Below, one piece after another: positions 24,593 to 32,263 of a stretch of DNA of 64,000 nucleotides. Numbering within the stretch: position 1 is the stretch's first letter; every line of letters starts with the position of its first letter. Position numbers and translations under genes: made by a program. The notes under the pieces were generated by a model that saw only the letters and a list, made by a program, of their open reading frames with translations, did not search any database and was not told the DNA's origin. The DNA is from 13-2-20CM-66-19 sp036273735 (GTDB lineage: Bacteria > Pseudomonadota > Gammaproteobacteria > Steroidobacterales > Steroidobacteraceae). The stretch covers positions 8,296 to 72,295 of the forward strand of contig DASUHA010000014.1 of assembly GCA_036273735.1 (NCBI GenBank). Reading direction: 5' to 3'.

Positions 24593-25873
24593 ATGCGACC
24601 CGAGACCATAGCCCTGCACGGGGGCTTCGACGGTGACCCGACCACGAAAGCGGTGGCGGTGCCCATTTATCAGACCGTCGCCTACTCGTTCGACAGCGCC
24701 GAGCACGGCGCGGCGCTCTTCAACCTGGAGTTGGACGGATATCGCTACTCGCGCATCGCCAATCCCACCACCGACGTGCTCGAGGAGCGGATGGCGCAGC
24801 TCGAGGGGGGCATGGCCGCCCTCTGCGTGAGCTCCGGGCAGGCCGCGCTGCACTACTCCGTGCTCGCGGTGACCGAGGCCGGGCGCAACATCGTCTCGGT
24901 GCCGCAGCTTTACGGCACGACTCACACGCTCCTCGGCCACATCCTCCCGAAGCTCGGCATCGGCGCCAAGTTCGCCGACTCGGATCGGCCGGAAGCGCTC
25001 GCCGCCCTCATCGACGAGAACACGCGCGCGGTCTTCTGCGAGACGGTCGGCAACCCGGCGGGTAATGTCTGCGACATCGAGGCGTTGGCGGAAGTCGCCC
25101 ATCGTGCCGGAGTACCGCTCATCGTCGACAACACGGTGCCGACGCCGATTCTCGTCCGGCCCATCGATTACGGCGCTGACGTCGTGGTGCACTCGCTCAC
25201 CAAGTTCCTGGGCGGCCATGGCACGACCATGGGCGGCATCATCATCGACAGCGGCAAGTTCCCCTGGACCCGCCATGCCGCGCGCTTTCCGATGCTGACT
25301 CAGCCGGACGAGTCCTATCACGGGCTGGTCTACACCGACCACTACGGTCCCACGGCCTATGTCGGCCGCTGCCGCAGCGTCTTCCAGCGCGCGATGGGCT
25401 CGGTGCTCTCGCCCCTGAGTGCCTTCCTTCTGCTGCAGGGAATCGAGACGGTGGCGCTGCGTATGGAGCGCCACGTCGAGAATGCCCGGCGCGTCGCGGA
25501 ATTCCTGCGCGCCGACCGGCGCGTGGCATCCGTCAGCTATGCCGGCTTTACCGACAGTCCTTACTACCCGCTGGTCCAGAAATACCTGAAGGGCAGGACG
25601 TGCTCGCTGATGACCTTCGCGGTCCGTGGCGGCTATGACGCCGGGACGCGTTTCTATGATGCCCTGAAGCTGTTCAAGCGCCTGGTCAACCTCGGGGACG
25701 CGAAGTCCCTCGCGTGTCATCCGGCCTCGAGCACGCACCGGCAGATGTCACCGGAGCAACAGCGCCTCGCGGGCATCGGTCCGGAAACCCTGCGCCTGAG
25801 CATCGGCATCGAGCACATCGACGACATCCTCGCCGATCTCGATCAGGCTCTCGGTGCGGCGGTCTCCGACTGA
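24593..25873 (+). CDS. O-acetylhomoserine sulfhydrylase-like PLP enzyme (Cys/Met metabolism family)
   Basis: A 426-residue Cys/Met-metabolism PLP enzyme. The ATG at 24593 has GAGG seven bases upstream. PLP Lys204 lies in HSLTKFLGGHG, the PLP-ring Asp179 in LIVDNT, and substrate-binding YRYSRIANPTT at residues 50-60. It best resembles O-acetylhomoserine aminocarboxypropyltransferase, which performs gamma-replacement on acylated homoserine. A MetA-like homoserine acyltransferase is encoded 1.7 kb downstream on the opposite strand, so the substrate could be made within the cluster. Because it is embedded between an SDR and a decarboxylase gene, a nucleophile other than sulfide is possible. A housekeeping methionine role is the alternative. 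Confidence 0.87.
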   Translation: MRPETIALHGGFDGDPTTKAVAVPIYQTVAYSFDSAEHGAALFNLELDGYRYSRIANPTTDVLEERMAQLEGGMAALCVSSGQAALHYSVLAVTEAGRNIVSVPQLYGTTHTLLGHILPKLGIGAKFADSDRPEALAALIDENTRAVFCETVGNPAGNVCDIEALAEVAHRAGVPLIVDNTVPTPILVRPIDYGADVVVHSLTKFLGGHGTTMGGIIIDSGKFPWTRHAARFPMLTQPDESYHGLVYTDHYGPTAYVGRCRSVFQRAMGSVLSPLSAFLLLQGIETVALRMERHVENARRVAEFLRADRRVASVSYAGFTDSPYYPLVQKYLKGRTCSLMTFAVRGGYDAGTRFYDALKLFKRLVNLGDAKSLACHPASSTHRQMSPEQQRLAGIGPETLRLSIGIEHIDDILADLDQALGAAVSD

Positions 25874-25881
25874 GCAGGCAC

Positions 25882-27297
25882 ATGACGGCAGATCGCATCG
25901 CGCCGCCGGTAGCGGCGTTGTTTCCCGGGAGTCAGGTCCGCGAAGACATCGACGACCGTCTGACCCGTGCGCTCGCGGCAGCGACCCAACGGGTGCTCCA
26001 AGGGCCGGTCGTGCCGGACATCGACATGACGGAGCTGCGCCGCGAGCTCGCCACCTTCGATTTCGCGCAGCCCCGGCCGCTCGAGGAGCTGCTCGACTGG
26101 ACCATCGGCGCGCTCGAGCACGGCACGGTGCACATGACGCACCCGCGCTACTTCGGTCTGTTCAATCCGCCGTCCAACTTTCCATCACAATGCGCGGACC
26201 GCATCTCGGGAGCCTTCAATCCACAGCTCGCCAGCTCCGGCTCCTCGCCCGCGCCGGTCGCCATCGAGCAGCACGTCATCCGCGCACTCGCGCAGCGCGC
26301 GGGCCTGCCGGCGGAGTCCGCCGGCCATTTCACCACGAGCGGCTCGGAAGCCAACTATACCGCTCTGATCTGCGCCCTGACCCGCGCGGACACGCGCTTT
26401 GCCGATGCAGGCGTGCGGGCGTTCGACGGCCCGGTCGCGATGTACACCTCACGTGAGTGCCAGCCCGCCTGGCACAAGATCGTGCACCAGGCCGGTATCG
26501 GCCGCGCCGCCCTCAAGCTGATCGCCACCGATGGCACCGGCCGCATGGACGTGCGCGCGCTCGCCGAGCAGATTCGCGAGGACCGGCGTCGGGGCGTCGT
26601 GCCCGTGTTGATTTCCGCGACGGCCGGCACCACCGGGGCCGGCATGGTCGATCCTCTCGAGCCGTGCGCGAGCGTCGCGCGCGAATGCAACATCTGGTAC
26701 CACGTCGATGCGGCCTGGGGCGGCGCGGCGCTCTGCTCCGAGCGTCTGCGCGGCGAGCTCGAGGGCATCGAGCTCGCCGATTCCCTGACGATCGATGCGC
26801 ACAAGTGGCTGGCAACGACCATGGGCTGCGGCATGTTCATCACGCGCGAGCCGGCGATCCTGAGCGAGGCGTTCCGGGTGGGCGCCGAGTTCATGCCCTC
26901 GAGCGCCACGAGCATCGACCCCTATCTCAACACCGTGCAGTGGTCGCGTCGCTTCATGGGGCTCAGGCTCTTCCTGTCACTCGCCGCGGCGGGATGGGAG
27001 GGGTACGGTGCGCACGTGGAGCGGGCTCAACAGGTGATCGATTGCGCGAAGCAGCGCCTCGCGGCGAAAGGTTGGAGCATTGCCAACGACTCGCGGCTGG
27101 CCGTGCTCTGCGTGCGGCCGCCCGCGGGCTTTCCGCCCATCCGCGAGATCGCGCGCAAGGTGCTCGCCTCGGGACGTGCCTGGGTGGCTGTCGCCAAGCT
27201 CGAGGGGCGTGAAGTGGTGCGGATCTGCGCCACGCACGGCGAGATCACGATCGCCGATGTCGAAGAGCTGGTTGCAGCGCTCGAAGCGACGCGCTGA
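25882..27297 (+). CDS. group II pyridoxal-phosphate-dependent amino acid decarboxylase
   Basis: A 471-residue fold-type I decarboxylase of the glutamate/aromatic-L-amino-acid group. The ATG at 25882 follows the previous stop by 8 bases. THPRYFGLFNPPSNFPS, SGSEANYTAL, HVDAAWGGAAL (Asp276) and SLTIDAHKWLATTMGCGMF (PLP Lys308) are present. It should convert an amino acid to an amine. With the upstream gamma-replacement enzyme and the nearby carrier proteins, it may supply an amine building block. The XrtA-linked cassettes described in databases use a different, LysA-like decarboxylase, so this is a non-homologous counterpart. It is the last gene of the plus-strand operon and convergent with the second carrier gene (2-base gap). 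Confidence 0.88.
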   Translation: MTADRIAPPVAALFPGSQVREDIDDRLTRALAAATQRVLQGPVVPDIDMTELRRELATFDFAQPRPLEELLDWTIGALEHGTVHMTHPRYFGLFNPPSNFPSQCADRISGAFNPQLASSGSSPAPVAIEQHVIRALAQRAGLPAESAGHFTTSGSEANYTALICALTRADTRFADAGVRAFDGPVAMYTSRECQPAWHKIVHQAGIGRAALKLIATDGTGRMDVRALAEQIREDRRRGVVPVLISATAGTTGAGMVDPLEPCASVARECNIWYHVDAAWGGAALCSERLRGELEGIELADSLTIDAHKWLATTMGCGMFITREPAILSEAFRVGAEFMPSSATSIDPYLNTVQWSRRFMGLRLFLSLAAAGWEGYGAHVERAQQVIDCAKQRLAAKGWSIANDSRLAVLCVRPPAGFPPIREIARKVLASGRAWVAVAKLEGREVVRICATHGEITIADVEELVAALEATR

Positions 27298-27299
27298 CT

Positions 27300-27578
27300 T
27301 CAGCTTGCCGGGGTGATCCGCTCGAGCATCGCCTCGATGGAGGCGATGGAGGCGAAGTTCTCCGGCGTGATTTCCGATTGCGCGATGGTGAGGTTGAACT
27401 CGGCCTCGATCGCCAGCATGAGGCCCACCATCTTGATCGAGCTGATGCCGAGCTCCGAGAGACGGGCATCGACGGCCAGCGGCCGAGTGGCGCCGGGGGC
27501 GCCCAGGGCCTTGCGTACGAGCGCCAGGAGCCGCTCGCGTGCAGTCAGGGAAGACACCGCTTCACTCATTATGCTCAT
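27300..27578 (-). CDS. carrier protein, likely partner of the amino acid:[carrier protein] ligase
   Basis: A 92-residue phosphopantetheine carrier. The attachment site lacks the canonical Asp: SELGISSIKMVGLMLAIEAEF, with Ser47 the likely modified residue (G-I-S-S-I in place of G-x-D-S-L). This departure plus the SSIKMV context is what I would expect of carriers served by seryl-tRNA-synthetase-like ligases, one of which is encoded 2.4 kb away. It follows the MetA-like gene on the minus strand (24-base gap). An in-frame ATG three codons in (27569) is an alternative start. Confidence 0.85.
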   Translation of the reverse strand: MSIMSEAVSSLTARERLLALVRKALGAPGATRPLAVDARLSELGISSIKMVGLMLAIEAEFNLTIAQSEITPENFASIASIEAMLERITPAS

Positions 27579-27602
27579 GCGCCCACGCTCGTTTGCTACC
27601 GA

Positions 27603-28592
27603 TCATACCCCGGCAAGCGCGGATTTGCGCGTGCATTCCTTCGCATTTGCCACATATTTCAGCCAATTACGGTAAATCGCCCGCGCCCCTGACTGCCATC
27701 GCGCCTCGAGCCCGGCAATCAGCTCCGCCATCGGAAACGCCGTCAGCAGCTCCGCATCCCGTGCCGTCGCGGCGCGCCGATGGAAAGCGTCGATGAGCTC
27801 GAGCGCCCGCGGAGCGAAGTAGCCGTGGGGCAGGGTGGGCCATGCCGGCTGCTCCGCGCGCAGATACCGGCCGACGTCGCGGCGGTACTCTTTGAGCAGG
27901 GTCGCCGGCTCGTATTCCGGGTGGCCCTGGAAGCACACGAGGGAGCTGCGACGCTCGCTCACGAACAGATCCGCACCGGTCTCATCCGAGAAGCTGAGCA
28001 CGTTGAAGCCGGCCGCTGCGAGCGCATCGACGGGCAGCTCATTCCAGCGCGAATGCGGTGTGAGCAGCGGCGCCTGCAACCCTTCCAGCAGAGGATGGCC
28101 GGCATGGATGCGGTGCTCGAATACGCCGAAGCGCTTCTGCTCGAGGCGCCGCCGGCGCACTCCTGCCAGCGCCTGTGCCAACGCATGTGCCGCGAGACAC
28201 GACCAGATGGACGTTGCCGTGTGCCTGTCGGCCCATTCGATGAGCTGCACCAGCGCCGCCCAGTAGGGCTCTTCCTCGAGCACGGATGTGCGCGGCTCCG
28301 TCCCTGTCACGATGAGCGCATCGGGGCGCTGCGACAACAGGTCATCGAGCTCCCAGTAAACCGAGTCGATCCGCGCCCGCGCGACAGGACCGCGCGCGAG
28401 CTGCGGCAGGCTCGAGAAGCGCAAGCGCACCGTGAGCGAATCCGCGGCAGCGGCGAGCAGCGTCCCGAACTGCAGCTCCGTCGCCTCGAGCGCCGGGTCG
28501 GGCATATTGTTCACCAGCCCGATCGTGACATCTCCCTGCGAGCGGCCCTGCGAGCGGGAGCGCGAGCCGCGATGCTCTACTTCGAGCGGCAT
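27603..28592 (-). CDS. homoserine O-acyltransferase-like protein (MetA/MetAS family)
   Basis: A 329-residue MetA-family protein of the class I glutamine amidotransferase fold that acylates homoserine by a ping-pong reaction. TIGLVNNMPDPALEATELQFGTLL is the family opening. Catalytic Cys132 lies in IWSCLAAHALAQAL; His224 and Glu226 in CFQGHPEYEP complete the catalytic set. Compared with E. coli MetA the N terminus and oxyanion loops diverge, so acetyl versus succinyl preference cannot be predicted. It is encoded with the carrier protein on the minus strand and is divergent from the flavoenzyme operon. It could feed acyl-homoserine to the sulfhydrylase-like enzyme at 24593. Confidence 0.85.
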   Translation of the reverse strand: MPLEVEHRGSRSRSQGRSQGDVTIGLVNNMPDPALEATELQFGTLLAAAADSLTVRLRFSSLPQLARGPVARARIDSVYWELDDLLSQRPDALIVTGTEPRTSVLEEEPYWAALVQLIEWADRHTATSIWSCLAAHALAQALAGVRRRRLEQKRFGVFEHRIHAGHPLLEGLQAPLLTPHSRWNELPVDALAAAGFNVLSFSDETGADLFVSERRSSLVCFQGHPEYEPATLLKEYRRDVGRYLRAEQPAWPTLPHGYFAPRALELIDAFHRRAATARDAELLTAFPMAELIAGLEARWQSGARAIYRNWLKYVANAKECTRKSALAGV

Positions 28593-28724
28593 GATTTCTC
28601 TCGGTGCGTTATGTGATCCGGTACTGGCGGCAAGCCCGGCTTTTATGCGTTAATAGTTGCCAGGCCGGGGAGCCTATCTATACCAGCGTCAGGAAAGAAT
28701 TAGAACCCAGCGGGGACCGCTTTT

Positions 28725-29933
28725 GTGAACGATTCGTCTGTCGCACATTCCATCGCCGCCGGTTCCGCTTCTTCGGCAGCCACTCTGAGCGAGCGCTCCG
28801 CGGCCGTAGCCGCGGTGGCTGCACGCCATGCGGCCGAGGTCGACTCGGCGCCGCGATTTCCGGCGGAGACTTTCGCGGCCGTCAAGGCACAGCGCCTCCT
28901 CGGGATCCTGGTGCCATCCAGCCTCGGCGGTGAAGGCGCATCCGTACAACAGGTTGCCGATGTCTGCTACAGGCTCGGCCAGGCCTGCTCCTCGACGGCG
29001 ATGATCTATGCGATGCATCAGGTGAAAGTCGCCTGCCTCGTGCGCCACGGGCGCGCGAGCGAAGCGATCGAGCGCCTGCTGCGGCGTCTGTGCGCCGAGC
29101 AGCTGCTGTTGGCTTCCTCGACGACGGAAGGCCAGCGCGGCGGCGACGTCCGCTCGAGCGAGGCGGCGGTCGAGCATCGCGATGGCCGCATTCATCTCGA
29201 GCGGCGGGCCACCGTCATCTCCTACGGCTCCCAGGCGGATGGTGTCGTGACGACTGCCCGCAGGGCCGCCGATGCCGACTCCTCCGACCAGGTGTTGATC
29301 GCGTTCCTCAAAGACGATTACACGCTCACGCGCCTGCAGGGTTGGAACACGCTCGGCATGCGGGGTACCTGCAGCGAGGGCTATACCCTCAAGGCGTCGG
29401 GATCACCGGGCCAGGTGCTGCCCGAGCCCTACGCGGGCATTCATTCGCAGACCATGGTGCCGTTCGCGCACCTGCTGTGGGGATCGGTCTGGGCGGGCAT
29501 CGCCGCCGGGGCCACCGCGCGCGCCCAGGCTTTCGTGCGCCACGCTGCGCGTCAGGCGGGCGGGCAGGCGCCTCCCGGAGCGCCGCAGCTCACCCAGGCG
29601 CAGTCGAAGCTGCGGACACTGCGCGGCGTCCTCGCCAACTCGCTGCGCGCCTACGAGAGCAGGATGGACGATCCGAAGGCGCTCGGTGCGCTCGACTTCC
29701 AGTCGCAGATCACCCTGACGAAGGTGGAAGTCTCGGAGCTGGCCGTCGCGACCGTGCTCACCGCGCTGCGGGTCTGCGGACTCTCCGGCTACCGCTGCGA
29801 CAGCGAGTTCAGCGTCGAGCGACAGCTGCGCGACGTGCTCTCATCGCCACTCATGATCAACAACGACCGCATTCTCGCGAGTCTCGCCGGCACGTCACTG
29901 CTGGCGGCCGTCCCGACTTCACTGAGCGACTGA
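28725..29933 (+). CDS. acyl-CoA dehydrogenase-like flavoenzyme linked to aminoacyl-carrier chemistry
   Basis: A 402-residue flavoenzyme with GTG start, first gene of a plus-strand operon. It has the full acyl-CoA dehydrogenase layout (N-terminal helices, GWNTLGMRGTCSEGY beta domain, C-terminal helices). The next gene, 14 bases downstream, encodes an amino acid:[carrier protein] ligase, so the natural substrate may be an aminoacyl thioester on the carrier encoded at 27300, analogous to prolyl-carrier oxidases of pyrrole biosynthesis. It is paralogous to the protein at 9924-11120, but no flavin reductase gene is adjacent, which argues for dehydrogenase or oxidase rather than monooxygenase use. 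Confidence 0.83.
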   Translation: MNDSSVAHSIAAGSASSAATLSERSAAVAAVAARHAAEVDSAPRFPAETFAAVKAQRLLGILVPSSLGGEGASVQQVADVCYRLGQACSSTAMIYAMHQVKVACLVRHGRASEAIERLLRRLCAEQLLLASSTTEGQRGGDVRSSEAAVEHRDGRIHLERRATVISYGSQADGVVTTARRAADADSSDQVLIAFLKDDYTLTRLQGWNTLGMRGTCSEGYTLKASGSPGQVLPEPYAGIHSQTMVPFAHLLWGSVWAGIAAGATARAQAFVRHAARQAGGQAPPGAPQLTQAQSKLRTLRGVLANSLRAYESRMDDPKALGALDFQSQITLTKVEVSELAVATVLTALRVCGLSGYRCDSEFSVERQLRDVLSSPLMINNDRILASLAGTSLLAAVPTSLSD

Positions 29934-29947
29934 CCCCTTCACGATTC

Positions 29948-30874
29948 ATGAGCCCATTTCAGTTGGAAACGTCTGCGAGCGTTCCCGAGGCGTTGGAACG
30001 CATCCGGGGGGCCCTGTTCCATCGGATCGGAGCCGATGGCGTGTACGCCCGCACCGGCCTCTACGAAGAGGTGCTGCAGCGCCTGGCGGCGTTCGTCACG
30101 CGGCAACGGGATCCGAGAGCGGAGGTGTTGCGCTTCCCGCCGGTGATGAGCCGGGCGCAGCTCGAGAAGTCGGGATACCTCAAGAGCTTCCCCAACCTTC
30201 TCGGCTGTGTCTGCGCGCTGCATGGCACCGAAGCAGAGGTCCGCGCCGCCGCCGACAGCCATGAGTCGGGCGGTGACTGGACGCGCTCGCTCGCCCCGTC
30301 CGATCTGGTGCTCTCGCCCGCTGCCTGTTATCCCGTATATCCTCTCGCGGCCGAGCGCGGCCGTCTGCCCAAGGACGGTTGGATCTTCGATGTGGCCGCG
30401 GACTGCTTCCGCCGCGAGCCCTCACTCGCGCTCGATCGGCTGCAGTCCTTCAGAATGCGCGAGTTCGTGCGCATCGGCTCCCCCGAGGCGATCCAGGTGT
30501 TTCGCGAGGAGTGGATGAGTCGCGCGCAACGGCTAGCGGACGAGCTGGCGCTGCCCTGTCAGCTCGATGTGGCGAACGATCCTTTCTTCGGCCGCGTCGG
30601 ACAGATGATGGCCGTGAGCCAGCGCCAGCAGTCGCTCAAATTCGAGCTGTTGATTCCCTACTACGAGGGCGCGAAGCCGACCGCCTGCATGAGCTTCAAC
30701 TATCATCGCGACCACTTCGGGATCACCTGGGGGATCGGGAGCGAGGATGGCGCGCCGGCGCATACGAGCTGTGTCGCTTTCGGCATGGACCGCCTGGCCG
30801 TGGCGCTCTTCTGCATCCATGGCCTCGACCTCACGCGCTGGCCGGCTTCGGCCCGGCGCGCCCTCGCGCTCTAG
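29948..30874 (+). CDS. amino acid:[carrier protein] ligase (seryl-tRNA synthetase-like)
   Basis: A 308-residue homologue of the catalytic core of atypical SerRS, lacking a tRNA-binding arm. Family knowledge (Bradyrhizobium aa:CP ligases) is that these adenylate glycine or alanine and transfer it to a carrier phosphopantetheine. Three probable zinc ligands are visible: Cys in SPAACYPVYP, Glu in FRMREFVRIG and Cys in TSCVAFGMDRL. Class II motif 2 is VAADCFRREPS and motif 3 is FGMDRLAVALF. The start ATG is 14 bases after the flavoenzyme stop. The cognate carrier is most likely 27300-27578. Which amino acid is loaded cannot be read from sequence. Confidence 0.9.
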   Translation: MSPFQLETSASVPEALERIRGALFHRIGADGVYARTGLYEEVLQRLAAFVTRQRDPRAEVLRFPPVMSRAQLEKSGYLKSFPNLLGCVCALHGTEAEVRAAADSHESGGDWTRSLAPSDLVLSPAACYPVYPLAAERGRLPKDGWIFDVAADCFRREPSLALDRLQSFRMREFVRIGSPEAIQVFREEWMSRAQRLADELALPCQLDVANDPFFGRVGQMMAVSQRQQSLKFELLIPYYEGAKPTACMSFNYHRDHFGITWGIGSEDGAPAHTSCVAFGMDRLAVALFCIHGLDLTRWPASARRALAL

Positions 30875-30904
30875 GCCCGGCAGGCTCTCAGGCGCTGAAA
30901 GGCC

Positions 30905-31840
30905 GTGCCTCTCGATCCGCAGGTCAGGCGCTTCCTGGACAGGTTGGCGGCGGCCGCTCCGCGCGAGGCCTCCGGACTCAGCGTAACCGAGCGCCGCGCC
31001 TCCATCGAGCGGCTCACGGCCCTCGGCGGCGAGCCCGAGGCCGTCGGGCGCATCGAGAAGCGCTCGATCCCCGGCCCCGCGGGAATGCTGCGGGCATGGA
31101 TCTATACCCCGTTGGGCGCGCGCATGGGCCTCCTGCCGGGGCTCATGTACTTTCATGGCGGCGGCTTCGTCGGCGGCAGTCTCGAGACCCACGACGGAAT
31201 CTGCCGGTCCCTCACCCATGCGAGCGGCTGCAGGCTGGTCGCAGTGGATTATCGGCTGGGTCCCGAGGCCCGATTCCCCGCCGCCGTGGAGGATGCCTGT
31301 GCGGCGACCCGCTGGATTGCAGGGCATGCTTCTCAGCTCGGTATCGATGCCCGGCGTCTGGGAGTGTGCGGCGATTCAGCCGGAGCCACGCTCGCCACGG
31401 TGGTTGCACAGATCCTCGCCGCAGAAGGGCCGCCGCGGCTCGCGATGCAGTTCCTGCTCTGTCCGATCCTCGACTATCGGGCGGAGACCGCCTCGTGGGA
31501 TGCCTTCGGGTCCGGTCACTTCCTCGATCGGCAGACGCTCGAGCACGATCTACGGCATTATCTGGGGGAGGATGCGGACCCGGGAGATCCCCGCATCTCG
31601 CCGCTGCGGGCGCCGCGGCTCGAGGGGCTGCCTCCGACGTGCATCCATACGGCAGAATGCGATCCGCTGCGGGATGAGGGGGCGGAGTATGCTTCTCGTC
31701 TAGAAAAGGCCGGGGTGCCCGCCAGTTATCGCTGCCACTCCGGTATGATCCACCTGTTCTATGCACTGAGGGCCGTAATTCCGTACGGTGCCGAGGCGTA
31801 CCGCCAGATGGGGGCGGATATCCGGGCACTGCTCGACTGA
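30905..31840 (+). CDS. alpha/beta hydrolase of the hormone-sensitive-lipase/acetyl-esterase family
   Basis: A 311-residue HSL-family esterase starting at GTG. The oxyanion motif HGGG (residues 84-87) and nucleophile GDSAG (Ser158), with probable Asp253 (AECDPLRDEG) and His283 (SGMIHLFYA), give a complete triad. There is no signal peptide, so it is cytoplasmic. Its place after the ligase gene and before an NTF2-like gene suggests thioesterase, amide or ester release in the same pathway, though the family is broad and the substrate is unknown. Confidence 0.88.
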   Translation: MPLDPQVRRFLDRLAAAAPREASGLSVTERRASIERLTALGGEPEAVGRIEKRSIPGPAGMLRAWIYTPLGARMGLLPGLMYFHGGGFVGGSLETHDGICRSLTHASGCRLVAVDYRLGPEARFPAAVEDACAATRWIAGHASQLGIDARRLGVCGDSAGATLATVVAQILAAEGPPRLAMQFLLCPILDYRAETASWDAFGSGHFLDRQTLEHDLRHYLGEDADPGDPRISPLRAPRLEGLPPTCIHTAECDPLRDEGAEYASRLEKAGVPASYRCHSGMIHLFYALRAVIPYGAEAYRQMGADIRALLD

Positions 31841-31845
31841 ACCTC

Positions 31846-32250
31846 ATGCCGCAAGCCGATCCACGTGATGACGTCCGAGCAGACGTCGAGAAGCTGCTCG
31901 CAGACTTGTACGCTGCCCGCACGACCGGTGCGCTCGAGCCCCTGTGCGCGCTCTTCACGCCAGATGCCGTCTTCAAGATCTCCGGATCGAGCGACGGCAA
32001 GCCGATCGCACTGTCTGCCCGGGGGAGTCAGGAGGTCCGCTCCTGGCTCACCGTGCTGGTCAAGACATTCAAAATCACGCGCCATGAGATTCTGTCCATG
32101 GTGATCGACGGACAGCGGGCCGCGGTCCACTGGCGGGCGAGCATCCACTCGCGCGTCACGGGAGCGAGTGTGCCGACTGAGCTCGTTGATCTGGTTGAAG
32201 TGCGCAATGGCCGCATCGGGTCATATGTCGAGCTCTTCGTACCCGCCTGA
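31846..32250 (+). CDS. SnoaL/NTF2-like small protein
   Basis: A 134-residue cone-shaped NTF2/SnoaL-like protein (VEKLLADLYAARTTGALEPLCALFTPDAVFKISG near the start, VELVDLVEVRNGRIGSYVELF-type end strands). Members act as small isomerases, cyclases or ligand-binding partners in metabolic pathways. It is encoded 5 bases after the esterase stop and 13 bases before the fused hydrolase start, so it belongs to the operon. No catalytic residue can be assigned with confidence. Confidence 0.78.
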   Translation: MPQADPRDDVRADVEKLLADLYAARTTGALEPLCALFTPDAVFKISGSSDGKPIALSARGSQEVRSWLTVLVKTFKITRHEILSMVIDGQRAAVHWRASIHSRVTGASVPTELVDLVEVRNGRIGSYVELFVPA

Positions 32251-32263
32251 CGGGGAGGGAGCG

